Shown piece by piece: positions 39,682-48,481 of a stretch of 64,000 nt of DNA. Positions within the stretch are counted from its first letter, which is position 1. The number at the start of each line of letters is the position of its first letter. Source of the DNA: an uncultured bacterium (GTDB taxonomy: Bacteria > Elusimicrobiota > Elusimicrobia > Elusimicrobiales > Elusimicrobiaceae); the NCBI GenBank assembly GCA_949291515.1, contig CASEVY010000007.1:388942-452941 (forward strand). Direction: 5' to 3'. The notes beneath the pieces were generated by a model. It worked only from the letters and a program-made list of their open reading frames with translations, ran no database searches and was not told the DNA's origin. The translations under genes and the position numbers were made by a program.

Positions 39682-40848
39682 TTATTTGCGTACCGGATGC
39701 GGCTTATAAGAGGCCGGCAGCTTATCGGTAGGCATAAATGTTTTTTCCACGTTTTCCCTTCTTATAAAAGGAGTTATTGTAAAGTAAGTATCGGTTTTGT
39801 CGAAGAAAGCAAGCCAATTATCATAGGATATAGGCTCTTTGCTCAGGAAAGTGTCGACTACGGTAAAACTTAAGCCGTCTTCCACTTCAAAAACCAACAA
39901 TGCCGCGGCGTGATAATCCCAAGCGGGATATTTGTCGCCTTGCGGGGAAAAGAAGTCGGGTTTTCCTTTCGCGTTTTTAAGAAAGCCGTTTGAAGGCTTG
40001 GCGTAAACTTCGTAAACTCTCAGCAATTTATACAGCGAATATCTGTCCTGGGTAAATTTGCACACGTGTTTGCAAAAGGAATATGAACATGCGGCGCATT
40101 CCTGGCTGAGGGGCCTGTAAGTATAGTTTATAGCCGAGGAAGATCCTCCGCCCAATCTGGTGGAGTTGTCCAGCATTTTTACTGGGTCCGCCTGTTTGTA
40201 TATTACAGACATATTTTTATTCTGTTTGTCGGTGTCGGATATATATTTTTTTAACAGGAAGACTCTTGTTGATGTAAGTTTTTCCTTGCTGAGTGCGGCT
40301 TCCCCGTAATTGTAGGAAAAGGCTCCGTTTTTTTGGTATGTCGCGGCAAGCATATTGATGTATTGCGCCTGCTGGTTTAAAATGTTTTTATCTTTGGGAT
40401 TATAGTTTAAGAAACGCGTTTTGTCGAACATATCTTTAATTTTCCAGTTTATCTGTTCGCCGTATTTGCCGTAGAATTTTTTTATTTCCTCCCCGCTTTT
40501 GAATCCGGAACGATATATAGGGTCCAATGCGCCGGTATAGGAGGTGTCCAATATGGCTTGCCGGGTCGTTTCTCCTTTCGCCGCGTCAATAATGAACATA
40601 TTATATATATATTCCGCTATTGCTTGTTGATTGGCGTCTTTTTCCTGCGGACTGAAAAAAGATACGAAAATTTCCCAAACGGAAGGTCCTTTTTGCAGTT
40701 CATAGGAAGGCAAAAATCCTTTTGTCAGCATAAGATATTTGTCTGCAGAGGGGGCGAGGGCATCTGCCAATCCCTCTTTGAAATCCGCGGCGTTTAAAGA
40801 AAGGGAAGCGATTAAAGTGAAAAGAAAGATAAAAGATATTTTTTTCAT
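39682..40848 (-). CDS. Secreted protein resembling protein-glutaminases (Cys-His-Asp)
   Basis: 388 residues with a signal peptide (MKKISFIFLFTLIASLSLNA). The N-terminal 240 residues are not recognised. The C-terminal part has a Cys cluster (C251, C254, C259, C263), then KLLRVYEVYAKP, WDYHAAALLVFEV (H313) and VVDTFLSKEPISYDNW (D332). That order (Cys, then W-x-YHxA, then xxD-xx-L-x-x-P-x-x-x-x-W) resembles bacterial protein-glutaminase-like deamidases. Which Cys would be the nucleophile cannot be told. Function is therefore a hypothesis; the gene could also be a catalytically different papain-like protein. It is convergent with crcB. Confidence 0.55.
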   Translation of the reverse strand: MKKISFIFLFTLIASLSLNAADFKEGLADALAPSADKYLMLTKGFLPSYELQKGPSVWEIFVSFFSPQEKDANQQAIAEYIYNMFIIDAAKGETTRQAILDTSYTGALDPIYRSGFKSGEEIKKFYGKYGEQINWKIKDMFDKTRFLNYNPKDKNILNQQAQYINMLAATYQKNGAFSYNYGEAALSKEKLTSTRVFLLKKYISDTDKQNKNMSVIYKQADPVKMLDNSTRLGGGSSSAINYTYRPLSQECAACSYSFCKHVCKFTQDRYSLYKLLRVYEVYAKPSNGFLKNAKGKPDFFSPQGDKYPAWDYHAAALLVFEVEDGLSFTVVDTFLSKEPISYDNWLAFFDKTDTYFTITPFIRRENVEKTFMPTDKLPASYKPHPVRK

Positions 40849-40972
40849 AATAATACTCCTTAATCTAAATTTTAATCAATAGCTTGTTAGTATGCAAGGG
40901 CAGAAAGTCCTATATTATCATAGGTACTTGCGGCTATTGCGAATGGCGGCCGATATTTATGTTTTATTGGAA

Positions 40973-41011
40973 CAAAAAAACGGCTATGCCTTTTAAAAAG
41001 GGCATAGCCGT
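40973..41011 (-). terminator. Rho-independent terminator after osmC
   Basis: Perfect 11-bp stem ACGGCTATGCC (40980-40990) with GGCATAGCCGT (41001-41011). On the minus strand it is followed by a run of T (A-run 40973-40980 on plus). It serves the OsmC-family gene. Confidence 0.92.
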
Positions 41012-41030
41012 ACAAATGCGGATAAAAAAA

Positions 41031-41414
41031 TTATTTTCTAACCACTTCGATAGTTCTTTCCGCTTTTAGGTGTTTGCCCACCTTGCAGGCCGATACTGAG
41101 CCTATTAAAGCGGCTTCTCTTTCTTTGGGGAAGGTGTCGGGTACGAATATTTTTATCAAGGCTTTTTGCATATCGCCGTTGGCGTCGAGCTCGGGTACAA
41201 GTTCCATATGGAAGTCCTCTCTGTTTAGGCCGAGCTTCTCCACAAAGAACAGCAGATGGTAAGCCGAACAAGCCAAGAGAGAAGACAGCATAAGCACGAA
41301 CGGATTTGGCGCCGTGGCGTCGCCGCCGTTGTTTTTTGGCAAGTCTACGTTTATCGTAAAGCCATCAGCCTCCACATTGATTTTTTTGTTTCCCGCGAAT
41401 TTTGCAATGACCAT
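41031..41414 (-). CDS. OsmC-family protein
   Basis: 127 residues. The two conserved Cys positions of the family are seen in SSLLACSAYHLLFFVEKLGL and SACKVGKHLKAE. OsmC/Ohr proteins reduce organic hydroperoxides with these two thiols; this short form with LACSAYHL rather than ASCHAM is closer to the YhfA-like branch, whose role is less certain. It is downstream of the hypothetical gene at 41429, with 14 bases between them. Confidence 0.85.
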   Translation of the reverse strand: MVIAKFAGNKKINVEADGFTINVDLPKNNGGDATAPNPFVLMLSSLLACSAYHLLFFVEKLGLNREDFHMELVPELDANGDMQKALIKIFVPDTFPKEREAALIGSVSACKVGKHLKAERTIEVVRK

Positions 41415-41428
41415 AAAACCCCCTTATC

Positions 41429-42001
41429 TTATTTTGTTTTGTCTTCGGTTTGGGGCATTTGGCCCGGGGCCGAAGCGCTATCGGCGGCTGCGGGCATAGT
41501 TTGGCCTTTTGCGGCCGCCGTGGAAATATGTATGTTCAACTGATCGGTGGCGGACGAATCCAAAACCAGGATCTCCTGGCGCTGATGCGGAGGATATGCC
41601 GCTTCGATCATATCCGATACGGAGTAATAGACATCTTTTGCCCTAAGGAATGAATCGTGATTTTCCGGGTGTTTCTGCACTTTTAGAAGTTCGATTTCAT
41701 ATTCCGCTTTTGCCGCTTTGAAAGTCTTTGCATAAAGCTGTTTTTTTATTGCGTCTTCAAGGCGGAATATAGTTTCCTTGTCCATATCGGTTTGGGCCAA
41801 GGCGTCGCTCATTTGAGTTAAAGCGTTTATCGCGTTTTGAAGGCCCTGCGTATTGTTTATATCAAAAGAAGTTTCCGGTTCGTCCAAAGCTACTATATAG
41901 CTTTGCTCCAGCGTTTTTTGGGGCATATATATATTGCCTACAAAAGCGCCCGCTATAAAAACAGTGAAAACTATAAATACTCTAAAAATCAGACTAAGCA
42001 T
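41429..42001 (-). CDS. Hypothetical protein with N-terminal membrane anchor
   Basis: 190 residues. One hydrophobic segment at about 4-23 (LIFRVFIVFTVFIAGAFVG) is followed by a helical, charged extracytoplasmic domain and a low-complexity Ala/Pro/Gln tail. I recognise no family. Its codon use and spacing to osmC suggest it is a real gene cotranscribed with osmC. An AT-rich stretch of 163 bases without a gene lies upstream (42002-42164). Confidence 0.6.
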   Translation of the reverse strand: MLSLIFRVFIVFTVFIAGAFVGNIYMPQKTLEQSYIVALDEPETSFDINNTQGLQNAINALTQMSDALAQTDMDKETIFRLEDAIKKQLYAKTFKAAKAEYEIELLKVQKHPENHDSFLRAKDVYYSVSDMIEAAYPPHQRQEILVLDSSATDQLNIHISTAAAKGQTMPAAADSASAPGQMPQTEDKTK

Positions 42002-42164
42002 ACCTTAGTATATCAAATTAGGGAAATAACTTTAAGTTTTAACTCCCGTTATTCAATAAAGCATTGCGGGGCGCTGGTCTGGGGGAAAATAAAAGTTGGT
42101 TCGGCGTTTTTTTAATTGAAGGGATATGAGCTTGCAATAAAGGATATGTTTGGCTGGAGATATA

Positions 42165-43649
42165 TCAACGTTTTTTCTTTTTTTGATTAGCGCGCATAGG
42201 CGGGCGTTTTGCCTTAATTGTTTTTTGGGGGGCGGGGATATCTTTTTTTGGCTTCCCGACATATACTTTCCTGAAAGGGGTAAAGATATATTCTTCCTGT
42301 TTGGGCGGAATGGTCGACTTTTCCTCGTTCCCGTTTAATGAAAGAGGTTCGTTCCCGGTTTTTTTGTCCGCAGTTTTCTTCTCCGCGGCGCGGCGGGGGG
42401 GATGAGTAGATTCGATTAAGGTCTTTTTTGCCGTATTGCTTATGTCTTTTTGTTCTTGATAAAGTTTGCAAATGGGAGAGTTTTTTCCGGGGGCGGAATG
42501 AGCGGCTTCAGATTTGTTCGGGCAGCGGGGGGATATGCTTTCGGTGTTGTCCGAAAGCGTATATTTTTTATCCAAAAAAGCACGAACTTGTTTCCATAGC
42601 GTACGGTCTGCCCTGGCGATAAGGTTAAAACAAATGCCCGTTCGGTCATATCGGCCCGTTCGGCCCAGCCGGTGGATATATTCTTCCGGCACTTGGGGCG
42701 GCTCATAGTTTATTACGGCGGATATATCGGGTATATCCAAGCCTCTGGCGGCGACGTCCGTAGCGATGAGTATTTTAAAGGAATGCTCTCTAAATCCTTT
42801 TATTGCGGCGTCGCGGTCTTTCTGTTTTAAACCGCCGTGCAGGGCGGCCGCGTCGAAGAGATTCTTTTTCAGGTATCTGGTAATTTCTGCCGCGGCGCGC
42901 TGTGTTTGCACAAAGACCAAAATCTGTCCTTTAGTTTCTCTCAAAAGGGCGGTAAGTTTTTTTAACTTATCGTTGCCTTCTATTTTTATATTTTTTTGGG
43001 TTACATTGTCGGAAGGATTGTTAAGTTCCCCTATAATCACTTTTTGCGGATTGTTGAGATACTTTTCGGCAAGTTTTAAAACTCTTGGCGGGAAGGTGGC
43101 CGAGAGCATTAAAGTCTGCTTTTGTTCTGGGAGGAAAGAAATAATTTCTTCGATTTGTTCGGCAAAGCCCAAATCCAACATTCTGTCGGTTTCGTCCCAA
43201 ACGACAATGGCGGCATTATCTAGTTTTAGGCTTTTTCTTTTAAGGTGGTCGTTGAGGCGGCCCGGCGTGCCGATTATTACTCTGGGGTTTGTTTTAAGTT
43301 TTCTAAGTTGGCCCTGCATATTTTTGCCGCCGGTGATTAGGGCGGTATTTATGTCTGTGTCTTTTGCCAATTCTCTAAATACGCTCTGTATTTGTTGGGC
43401 CAATTCTCTGGTGGGGGCGACGAAGAGGGCGGTTTTTTCCTCATTATCCAAAAGGAAGTTTAAAACCGGTATGGTATAAGCTGAGGTTTTCCCGCTGCCG
43501 GTCTTGGCCGAAGCCAAAGCGTCGCGGCCTTGCAGCGCTACGGGAATAAATTCCGCCTGTACGGGCGTAGGCGCGCAATAGCCCAGATTTTTTATTGCTT
43601 TAATTACACTTTTTTTAAGGCCGAGAGCGTCAAAGAGATTGTTGGTCAT
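42165..43649 (-). CDS. DEAD-box RNA helicase (RhlE-like)
   Basis: 494 residues. Q-motif region (LGYCAPTPVQAEFIPVAL), motif I ASAKTGSGKT, Ib TPGRL, motif II written DETD instead of DEAD, motif III SAT, motif V ATDVAARGLDIP and VI HRLGRTGRYDR. The C-terminal 130 residues are a basic, Lys/Pro-rich tail expected to bind RNA. The DETD variant is a conservative Ala-to-Thr change. Roles in ribosome assembly or RNA decay are typical. Confidence 0.93.
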   Translation of the reverse strand: MTNNLFDALGLKKSVIKAIKNLGYCAPTPVQAEFIPVALQGRDALASAKTGSGKTSAYTIPVLNFLLDNEEKTALFVAPTRELAQQIQSVFRELAKDTDINTALITGGKNMQGQLRKLKTNPRVIIGTPGRLNDHLKRKSLKLDNAAIVVWDETDRMLDLGFAEQIEEIISFLPEQKQTLMLSATFPPRVLKLAEKYLNNPQKVIIGELNNPSDNVTQKNIKIEGNDKLKKLTALLRETKGQILVFVQTQRAAAEITRYLKKNLFDAAALHGGLKQKDRDAAIKGFREHSFKILIATDVAARGLDIPDISAVINYEPPQVPEEYIHRLGRTGRYDRTGICFNLIARADRTLWKQVRAFLDKKYTLSDNTESISPRCPNKSEAAHSAPGKNSPICKLYQEQKDISNTAKKTLIESTHPPRRAAEKKTADKKTGNEPLSLNGNEEKSTIPPKQEEYIFTPFRKVYVGKPKKDIPAPQKTIKAKRPPMRANQKKKKR

Positions 43650-43719
43650 GTCCTATATATTAACATTTTGGCAAAATGTTTTCTATCGCGTCGCTTTTAA
43701 AGAATAATTCGCAAAAAGA

Positions 43720-43725
43720 TACAAT
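43720..43725 (+). promoter_or_regulatory. -10-like TACAAT close to the start codon
   Basis: TACAAT ends six bases before the transporter ATG at 43732 and no Shine-Dalgarno sequence lies between. Transcription would start at about the A of the ATG. No good -35 is seen. Confidence 0.4.
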
Positions 43726-43731
43726 ATTAAT

Positions 43732-44964
43732 ATGTTCGACAGAAAAATAACCTGGCAGGGAAACTCCGTAAAAAGGCGTAATTCGGCCTTTTTTTTATTT
43801 GTTTTTATGGGAATGTTGACGGCATTCGGTCCGTTTGTCACGGATATGTATTTGCCCAGTTTGCCTGCGATGGCTGATTATTTTTCGGCCAGCGCTTCGA
43901 TGGTTCAGCTTGGTTTGACTTTTTCAATGCTCGGGTTGGCTGCGGGGCAAATTCTTTTCGGTCCGCTAAGCGACAAATACGGCAGGAGAAAACCTCTGAT
44001 ATGGGCGATGATATTATTTTTGCTTTCGACAGTGGGCTGTATATTCGCGCCTACGATAGAGATATTTGTTCTTCTCAGACTTCTGCAAGGCATAGCGGGC
44101 GCCGGCGGAATAGTAATTTCCCGATCGGTTGCGGCCGATAAGTTTAAGGGCCGTAATTTGGCCAAGGCTTTGGCGGTAGTCGGCGCGATAAACGGCATAG
44201 CCCCGGTGGCGGCGCCGGTAATAGGCGGAACAGTTTTGAAGGTTATGTCTTGGCAAGGCGTATTTTGGATATTGTTCGTACTGGGCTTGCTGCTGCTTGT
44301 TGCTTGTCTGCGTTTTAATGAATCGCTTTCAAGGCCGAAGCGCTCGAAACAGAAGATAAGCAAGACTTTGTCTTTGTTTAAACCGCTTTTTGCAAACAAG
44401 AAATATATGTATTATGTTTTGCAGATGTCGTTTGCTCAGGGTTTGCTTTTTGCATATATATCGGCGTCTCCTTTTATTATTCAGGAACATTACGGCTTCA
44501 GTTCTTTCGCGTTTGGCCTGTTGTTTGCTCTTAATTCGGTGGCGATAGTTGGAGGTTCCGCGTTTTCGGTCCGCTTTGGGAGCCAGGAACATTGCGTATC
44601 TGTAAGCTGCCGCGGAATGGTAATATGCAGCATATTGCTGGCTTGCGCTTTGGCATTAAACGCGCCGATGGCTGTTTTTGAAGCGCTGTTGCTTGTATTG
44701 CTTTTTATGCTTGGTCTTACTTTTACTGCGGCGGTGGCTTTGGCGATGAGCTGCGCAGGTTCTCAGGCCGGCGCGGCTTCGGCTTTGCTTGGTGCGGTCG
44801 GCTTTTTGTTCGGGAGCATAGTATCGCCGATTGTCGGGCTGGGCAACATAATGATTTCTTCGGGAATGGCGTTTATCGTATGTGCGGCGGGTTCTTCGTT
44901 TTTTGCGGTTTTGGCAAATAGGGTTTCGCGCAAAAGCGCGGTTAAGCGATACGGAGGAAATTAA
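43732..44964 (+). CDS. Bcr/CflA-type multidrug MFS transporter
   Basis: 410 residues and 12 predicted membrane segments. The DHA1 Bcr/CflA signatures are TDMYLPSLPAMADYF after the first segment, LGLAAGQILFGPLSDKYGRRKPL (motif A) and LRLLQGIAGAGGIVISRSVAAD (motif C region). Drug/H+ antiport is expected; substrate unknown. It stands alone, divergent from the helicase gene. Confidence 0.93.
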   Translation: MFDRKITWQGNSVKRRNSAFFLFVFMGMLTAFGPFVTDMYLPSLPAMADYFSASASMVQLGLTFSMLGLAAGQILFGPLSDKYGRRKPLIWAMILFLLSTVGCIFAPTIEIFVLLRLLQGIAGAGGIVISRSVAADKFKGRNLAKALAVVGAINGIAPVAAPVIGGTVLKVMSWQGVFWILFVLGLLLLVACLRFNESLSRPKRSKQKISKTLSLFKPLFANKKYMYYVLQMSFAQGLLFAYISASPFIIQEHYGFSSFAFGLLFALNSVAIVGGSAFSVRFGSQEHCVSVSCRGMVICSILLACALALNAPMAVFEALLLVLLFMLGLTFTAAVALAMSCAGSQAGAASALLGAVGFLFGSIVSPIVGLGNIMISSGMAFIVCAAGSSFFAVLANRVSRKSAVKRYGGN

Positions 44965-45034
44965 GATTTAGGCAAGCACTTTAAAACGGAAGCCTTTGGT
45001 ATTATAATAATATCAAGGGCTTTTTTATTTTTAC

Positions 45035-45065
45035 TTGACTTGGATTTAACTCAAGGTAATATAAT
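45035..45065 (+). promoter_or_regulatory. MerR-type promoter/operator of the merR gene
   Basis: -35 TTGACT (45035-45040) and -10 TATAAT (45060-45065) are separated by 19 bases, the stretched spacing that MerR-family activators correct. The spacer carries an imperfect dyad CTTGGATTTAACTCAAG (45039-45055). It lies 21 bases before the merR start, so autoregulation is likely. Confidence 0.85.
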
Positions 45066-45086
45066 GTATATTATCGGAGAAAGAAT

Positions 45087-45473
45087 ATGACCATTTCTGA
45101 AGTTAGCGAGAAATACGGCCTCAGCGCCGATACATTGCGTTATTACGAAAAAGCGGGTCTTATCCCGCAAGTGCGCCGCAAGGAAAGCGGAATCCGCGAT
45201 TACAGCAAGGCCGATTGCGGCTGGGTGGAATTCATAAAATGTATGAGGGGCGCGGGCCTCTCCATAGAAACATTGGTGGAATACGTAAGCCTTTACCAAA
45301 AGGGGAAACGTACGGAGCGAAAACGCCGCGATTTACTGGTGGCGGAACGCGACCGCTTGAAAGCTAAGCTGGAGGAGATGGGCAAAACTCTTGAGAGATT
45401 AAACTATAAAATCAAGGTATACGACACCAAGATTTTATCTTGCGAGAAGGATCTTCTCGCGAGAAAGGAGTAA
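45087..45473 (+). CDS. MerR-family regulator, AdhR-like
   Basis: 128 residues: winged HTH (ISEVSEKYGLSADTLRYYEKAGLIP), second wing with RDYSKADCGWVEFIKCMRGAGLSIE, then a dimerisation helix (ERDRLKAKLEEMGKTLERLNYKI). It is closest in pattern to the AdhR/NmlR branch. C52 (in KCMR) matches the Cys reported as essential for aldehyde sensing in Bacillus AdhR; C44 is extra. Its likely targets are its own promoter and that at 46126-46156. Confidence 0.9.
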   Translation: MTISEVSEKYGLSADTLRYYEKAGLIPQVRRKESGIRDYSKADCGWVEFIKCMRGAGLSIETLVEYVSLYQKGKRTERKRRDLLVAERDRLKAKLEEMGKTLERLNYKIKVYDTKILSCEKDLLARKE

Positions 45474-45476
45474 AAA

Positions 45477-46019
45477 ATGGCTAAGAATGTTCTCGTAATA
45501 TCCGCCAGCCCCAGAAAGGGCGGCAATTCTGACTTGCTATGCGACCAATTTTTGTTGGGAGCGCTCGACGCGGGGCATAAAGCGGAGAAGATATTTTTAA
45601 GAGATAAGGAAGTCGGTATGTGTTCCGGCTGCAATTATTGCGCCTCTCACAGCGGGGATTGCCTTCGCAGAGACGATATGACGGAAATTTTGGGCAAAAT
45701 GATAGCTGCCGACGTAATAGTTTTGGCCAGTCCGGTATATTTTTACTCGATTAACGCGCAGATGAAAGCGTTCATAGACAGATGCGTCGCACGTTATAGC
45801 GAAATATCAGGCAAAGAGTTTTATTATATAGTTACCGCGGCCGATACCGACAAGAATAATATAAAGACTACGGTTGACTGTCTTCGCGCTTTTACAGTGC
45901 TGTGCCTTGAAGGCACGAAAGAGAAAGGCGTAATTTACGGGCTTGGCGTATGGAAAATGGGCGAAGTTAAAACTTTGCCGGTCTATAAAGAGGCATATGA
46001 AATGGGGCGGAAATGTTAG
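45477..46019 (+). CDS. NADPH-dependent FMN reductase / iron-sulfur flavoprotein-like
   Basis: 180 residues, flavodoxin fold. VLVISASPRKGGNSDLLCD is the FMN phosphate loop, CSGCNYCASHSGDC a compact Cys motif that could bind an iron-sulfur cluster, and ASPVYFYSINAQMKAFIDR the isoalloxazine-side loop. Such proteins transfer electrons from NAD(P)H to flavins, quinones or electrophiles. It starts three bases after merR and so shares its autoregulated message. Confidence 0.88.
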   Translation: MAKNVLVISASPRKGGNSDLLCDQFLLGALDAGHKAEKIFLRDKEVGMCSGCNYCASHSGDCLRRDDMTEILGKMIAADVIVLASPVYFYSINAQMKAFIDRCVARYSEISGKEFYYIVTAADTDKNNIKTTVDCLRAFTVLCLEGTKEKGVIYGLGVWKMGEVKTLPVYKEAYEMGRKC

Positions 46020-46073
46020 TCTGCCAGAATTAAGATTTTGTATGTTTTTTGCCGGGCCGCAAATTTAAAATAT

Positions 46074-46103
46074 AACTCTCCGCTTGCAAAGGGGGAGTTT
46101 TTT
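46074..46103 (+). terminator. Rho-independent terminator after the FMN reductase gene
   Basis: Stem AACTCTCC (46074-46081) with GGGGAGTT (46092-46099), one T-G pair, followed by a T-run to 46103. Confidence 0.85.
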
Positions 46104-46125
46104 ATTGCCATTTTTAAAAGAATGC

Positions 46126-46156
46126 TTGACTTGGAGCTGACTCCAGGGGATATACT
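46126..46156 (+). promoter_or_regulatory. Second MerR-type promoter/operator, before the flavodoxin gene
   Basis: -35 TTGACT (46126-46131) and -10 TATACT (46151-46156) are again separated by exactly 19 bases. The spacer holds a better dyad, CTTGGAGCTGACTCCAGG (46130-46147), very close to the one at 45039. It should be the regulated target of the upstream MerR protein. Confidence 0.85.
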
Positions 46157-46218
46157 TTTGTTATGGTCCTCTTTAATTCGTTTGGGGAAGGGCTAAATAA
46201 TAAGGAAAGGCGGTAATT

Positions 46219-46890
46219 ATGAATTATATATATGCGGTGTTGTTTTTTGCTGCGGTATTTATGGCGGCTTCGTGCGGAAGCGACAGAAGCGGCGCGGCGG
46301 AGTATGCCGCGCAGAGCGCCGACGAAACGGCGTCAAGCGGAGGGGGAAACTCTGATATCGGATTAAAATCGCAAAGCGGTGAGAGCGGCGGAGTGTTGAA
46401 TAAAGAAAACAAAAAAATATTGGTGGCCTATTTTTCCCACTCCGGCAATACAAGGAATATGGCCGAACAAATAAACGCTTATTGCGGAGGCGATATCTTT
46501 GAAATTAAAACGGTATCTCCGTATCCTTCCGATTACGGAGACTGCGTCGAGCAGGCCAAAAAGGAACAAAACGAGGACGCTCGTCCGGCTTTAGCCTCAA
46601 CAGTAGATGATATGAACGATTATGATGTCGTTTTTGTCGGATATCCCAACTGGTGGGGCACGATGCCTATGGCTGTATTTAACTTCTTGGAGTCTTATGA
46701 CTTTGAAGGGAAAACGATAGTTCCTTTTTGTACGCACGAAGGCAGCGCAATGGGGCGCAGCGAAAGCGACATAAAGGCGCTTTTACCTTCATCTGAAATT
46801 GTTAAAGGCAAGCCTGTAAGAGGTTCCAAAGTGCGTTCTTCCGGCGAGGATATAAAATCCTGGCTTGAGGATTTGGGCTATTGCAAATAA
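46219..46890 (+). CDS. Flavodoxin with lipoprotein-type signal
   Basis: 223 residues. The N-terminus (MNYIYAVLFFAAVFMAASC) looks like a lipoprotein signal with a lipobox Cys at 19, followed by a Ser/Gly-rich linker to about 60. The rest is a flavodoxin domain: ILVAYFSHSGNTRNMAEQI is the phosphate loop, YPNWWGTMPMAVFNFLE and FCTHEGSAMGRS bind the flavin. An exported, lipid-anchored flavodoxin is unusual because flavodoxins normally act in the cytoplasm. It is probably induced by the MerR protein through the promoter at 46126. Confidence 0.85.
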   Translation: MNYIYAVLFFAAVFMAASCGSDRSGAAEYAAQSADETASSGGGNSDIGLKSQSGESGGVLNKENKKILVAYFSHSGNTRNMAEQINAYCGGDIFEIKTVSPYPSDYGDCVEQAKKEQNEDARPALASTVDDMNDYDVVFVGYPNWWGTMPMAVFNFLESYDFEGKTIVPFCTHEGSAMGRSESDIKALLPSSEIVKGKPVRGSKVRSSGEDIKSWLEDLGYCK

Positions 46891-46917
46891 AATCCGTTTT
46901 TCGGAAAGGTGACGCAA

Positions 46918-46944
46918 AAAAGCGCGGCTTTCGGCCGCGCTTTT
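46918..46944. terminator. Bidirectional terminator between flavodoxin and symporter genes
   Basis: Perfect 11-bp stem AAAAGCGCGGC (46918-46928) with GCCGCGCTTTT (46934-46944). It ends the convergent flavodoxin (+) and symporter (-) messages. Confidence 0.92.
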
Positions 46945-46964
46945 GTTTAGTTAATATATTGTTT

Positions 46965-48368
46965 TTATTGTTTTTGCCAAGCATAGGCTTTTTGTACGGA
47001 AGGTACATTGGCCGGGTCAAAGACAGGTTCCTGAACGCCGGCTTTTTTCTGGCGTCTGTAATCGGCAAGCACGTCCAATGCCTGTTTTCTTAACAGGAAC
47101 AGTACGGTGATATTCATTAATGCCATTACTGTCATAAACAGGTCCGCCATATTCCAAACAAGATGAAGCTGGGCCACCGCGCCCAAAAGCACCATTGCGG
47201 TAACCAAAATTCTAAACAAAGGCATAATCCATTTTTTATCCGTAAGGAATTCTATATTTGCCTGACCGTAATAATAATTGCCTATAATGGAAGTAAAAGC
47301 GAAGAGCAGTACGCTTGCCGATATGAAATATTCTCCGAAACTTCCCATAGTTTGGCTCAATGCCGCTTGCGTGAGAGCTATGCCTTCAAGATTGAGGTCT
47401 GCATAATTTGAAAGCAATACGATAAAAGCCGTACAACTGCAAATTATCAAAGTATCGACGAAAACGCTTATCGCCTGTACGTATCCTTGCGTTACCGGGT
47501 GCGCGATATTGGCCGTAGCCGCGGCATTTGGCGCACTGCCCATACCAGCTTCGTTTGAGAATAATCCTCTGCGCGCGCCCGTCATAATGGTGGCGCCCAA
47601 GGTGCCGCCCGCGATATTTCTAAGGCTGAAAGCGTCTTTGAATATAAGGGCCAGTATTTCGGGTATTTTCTCAATGTTAATTATCATAACTATAAGCGTT
47701 ATGGCTATATAGCTAAGCGCGAAGAATGGTACTATCACCGCAGAGAAAGTGGCAATTCTTTTTAATCCTCCGAAGATGATGATTGCCGTAAGCGCCGCTA
47801 TTATTATGCCGCTTATAAGCGGGCTTATATCGAAAGATTTGTACATCGACTGCGCGATGGTATTGGATTGCACCGAATTGAATACGAAAGCGAAAGTCAG
47901 CGTTATTATCACGGCGAATATGCAGCCCAGCCACCTTTTTCCCAAGGCCGTCTGCATATAATATGCGGGCCCGCCGCGGAAATGTTTGCCTTGTTTTACT
48001 TTATATACTTGCGCCAGCGTGCTTTCCACAAAGGCGGAAGCCGCGCTTATTACCGCGATAAGCCACATCCAGAAAATAGCGCCCGGTCCGCCCACGGTAA
48101 TTGCGATGGCGATTCCCGCGATATTGCCTGTACCCACTCTCGACGCCGTACTTATCGAAAAAGCCTGAAACGAAGATATGTGTCCTTTCCCGTCCCCGCT
48201 TTTTATGCCCGTTTTCATAAGATTAATCATTTTTTTGGGGCTTATGAACTGCACAAGGCGCGTAGCGAAGGTAAAATAAACTCCCGCCGCAATAAGCGCC
48301 GACATTAGGATATAACCTAAGAATTTATCGTTAATCAACGATACCGTTTGATTTATAATATCCGTCAT
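46965..48368 (-). CDS. Sodium:alanine (AGCS family) symporter
   Basis: 467 residues, about ten membrane segments. Family signatures: GTGNIAGIAIAITVGGPGAIFWMW, GGPAYYMQTALGKRWLG, TMTG-type TIMTGARRGLFSNEAGMGSAPNAAATA, and YYYGQANIEFL. Imports alanine or glycine with Na+. AAGGAAAAGG precedes the ATG. It is divergent from the DUF4405 gene. Confidence 0.95.
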   Translation of the reverse strand: MTDIINQTVSLINDKFLGYILMSALIAAGVYFTFATRLVQFISPKKMINLMKTGIKSGDGKGHISSFQAFSISTASRVGTGNIAGIAIAITVGGPGAIFWMWLIAVISAASAFVESTLAQVYKVKQGKHFRGGPAYYMQTALGKRWLGCIFAVIITLTFAFVFNSVQSNTIAQSMYKSFDISPLISGIIIAALTAIIIFGGLKRIATFSAVIVPFFALSYIAITLIVMIINIEKIPEILALIFKDAFSLRNIAGGTLGATIMTGARRGLFSNEAGMGSAPNAAATANIAHPVTQGYVQAISVFVDTLIICSCTAFIVLLSNYADLNLEGIALTQAALSQTMGSFGEYFISASVLLFAFTSIIGNYYYGQANIEFLTDKKWIMPLFRILVTAMVLLGAVAQLHLVWNMADLFMTVMALMNITVLFLLRKQALDVLADYRRQKKAGVQEPVFDPANVPSVQKAYAWQKQ

Positions 48369-48481
48369 AATTTTTCCTTTTCCTTTTAAGATATTAAAAA
48401 TTCATAAATAAATAGTATATATAATATGGAAAGACATCTCCATAAAAATTTTGTATCAATATAATATCGGAGCAAATTCTA

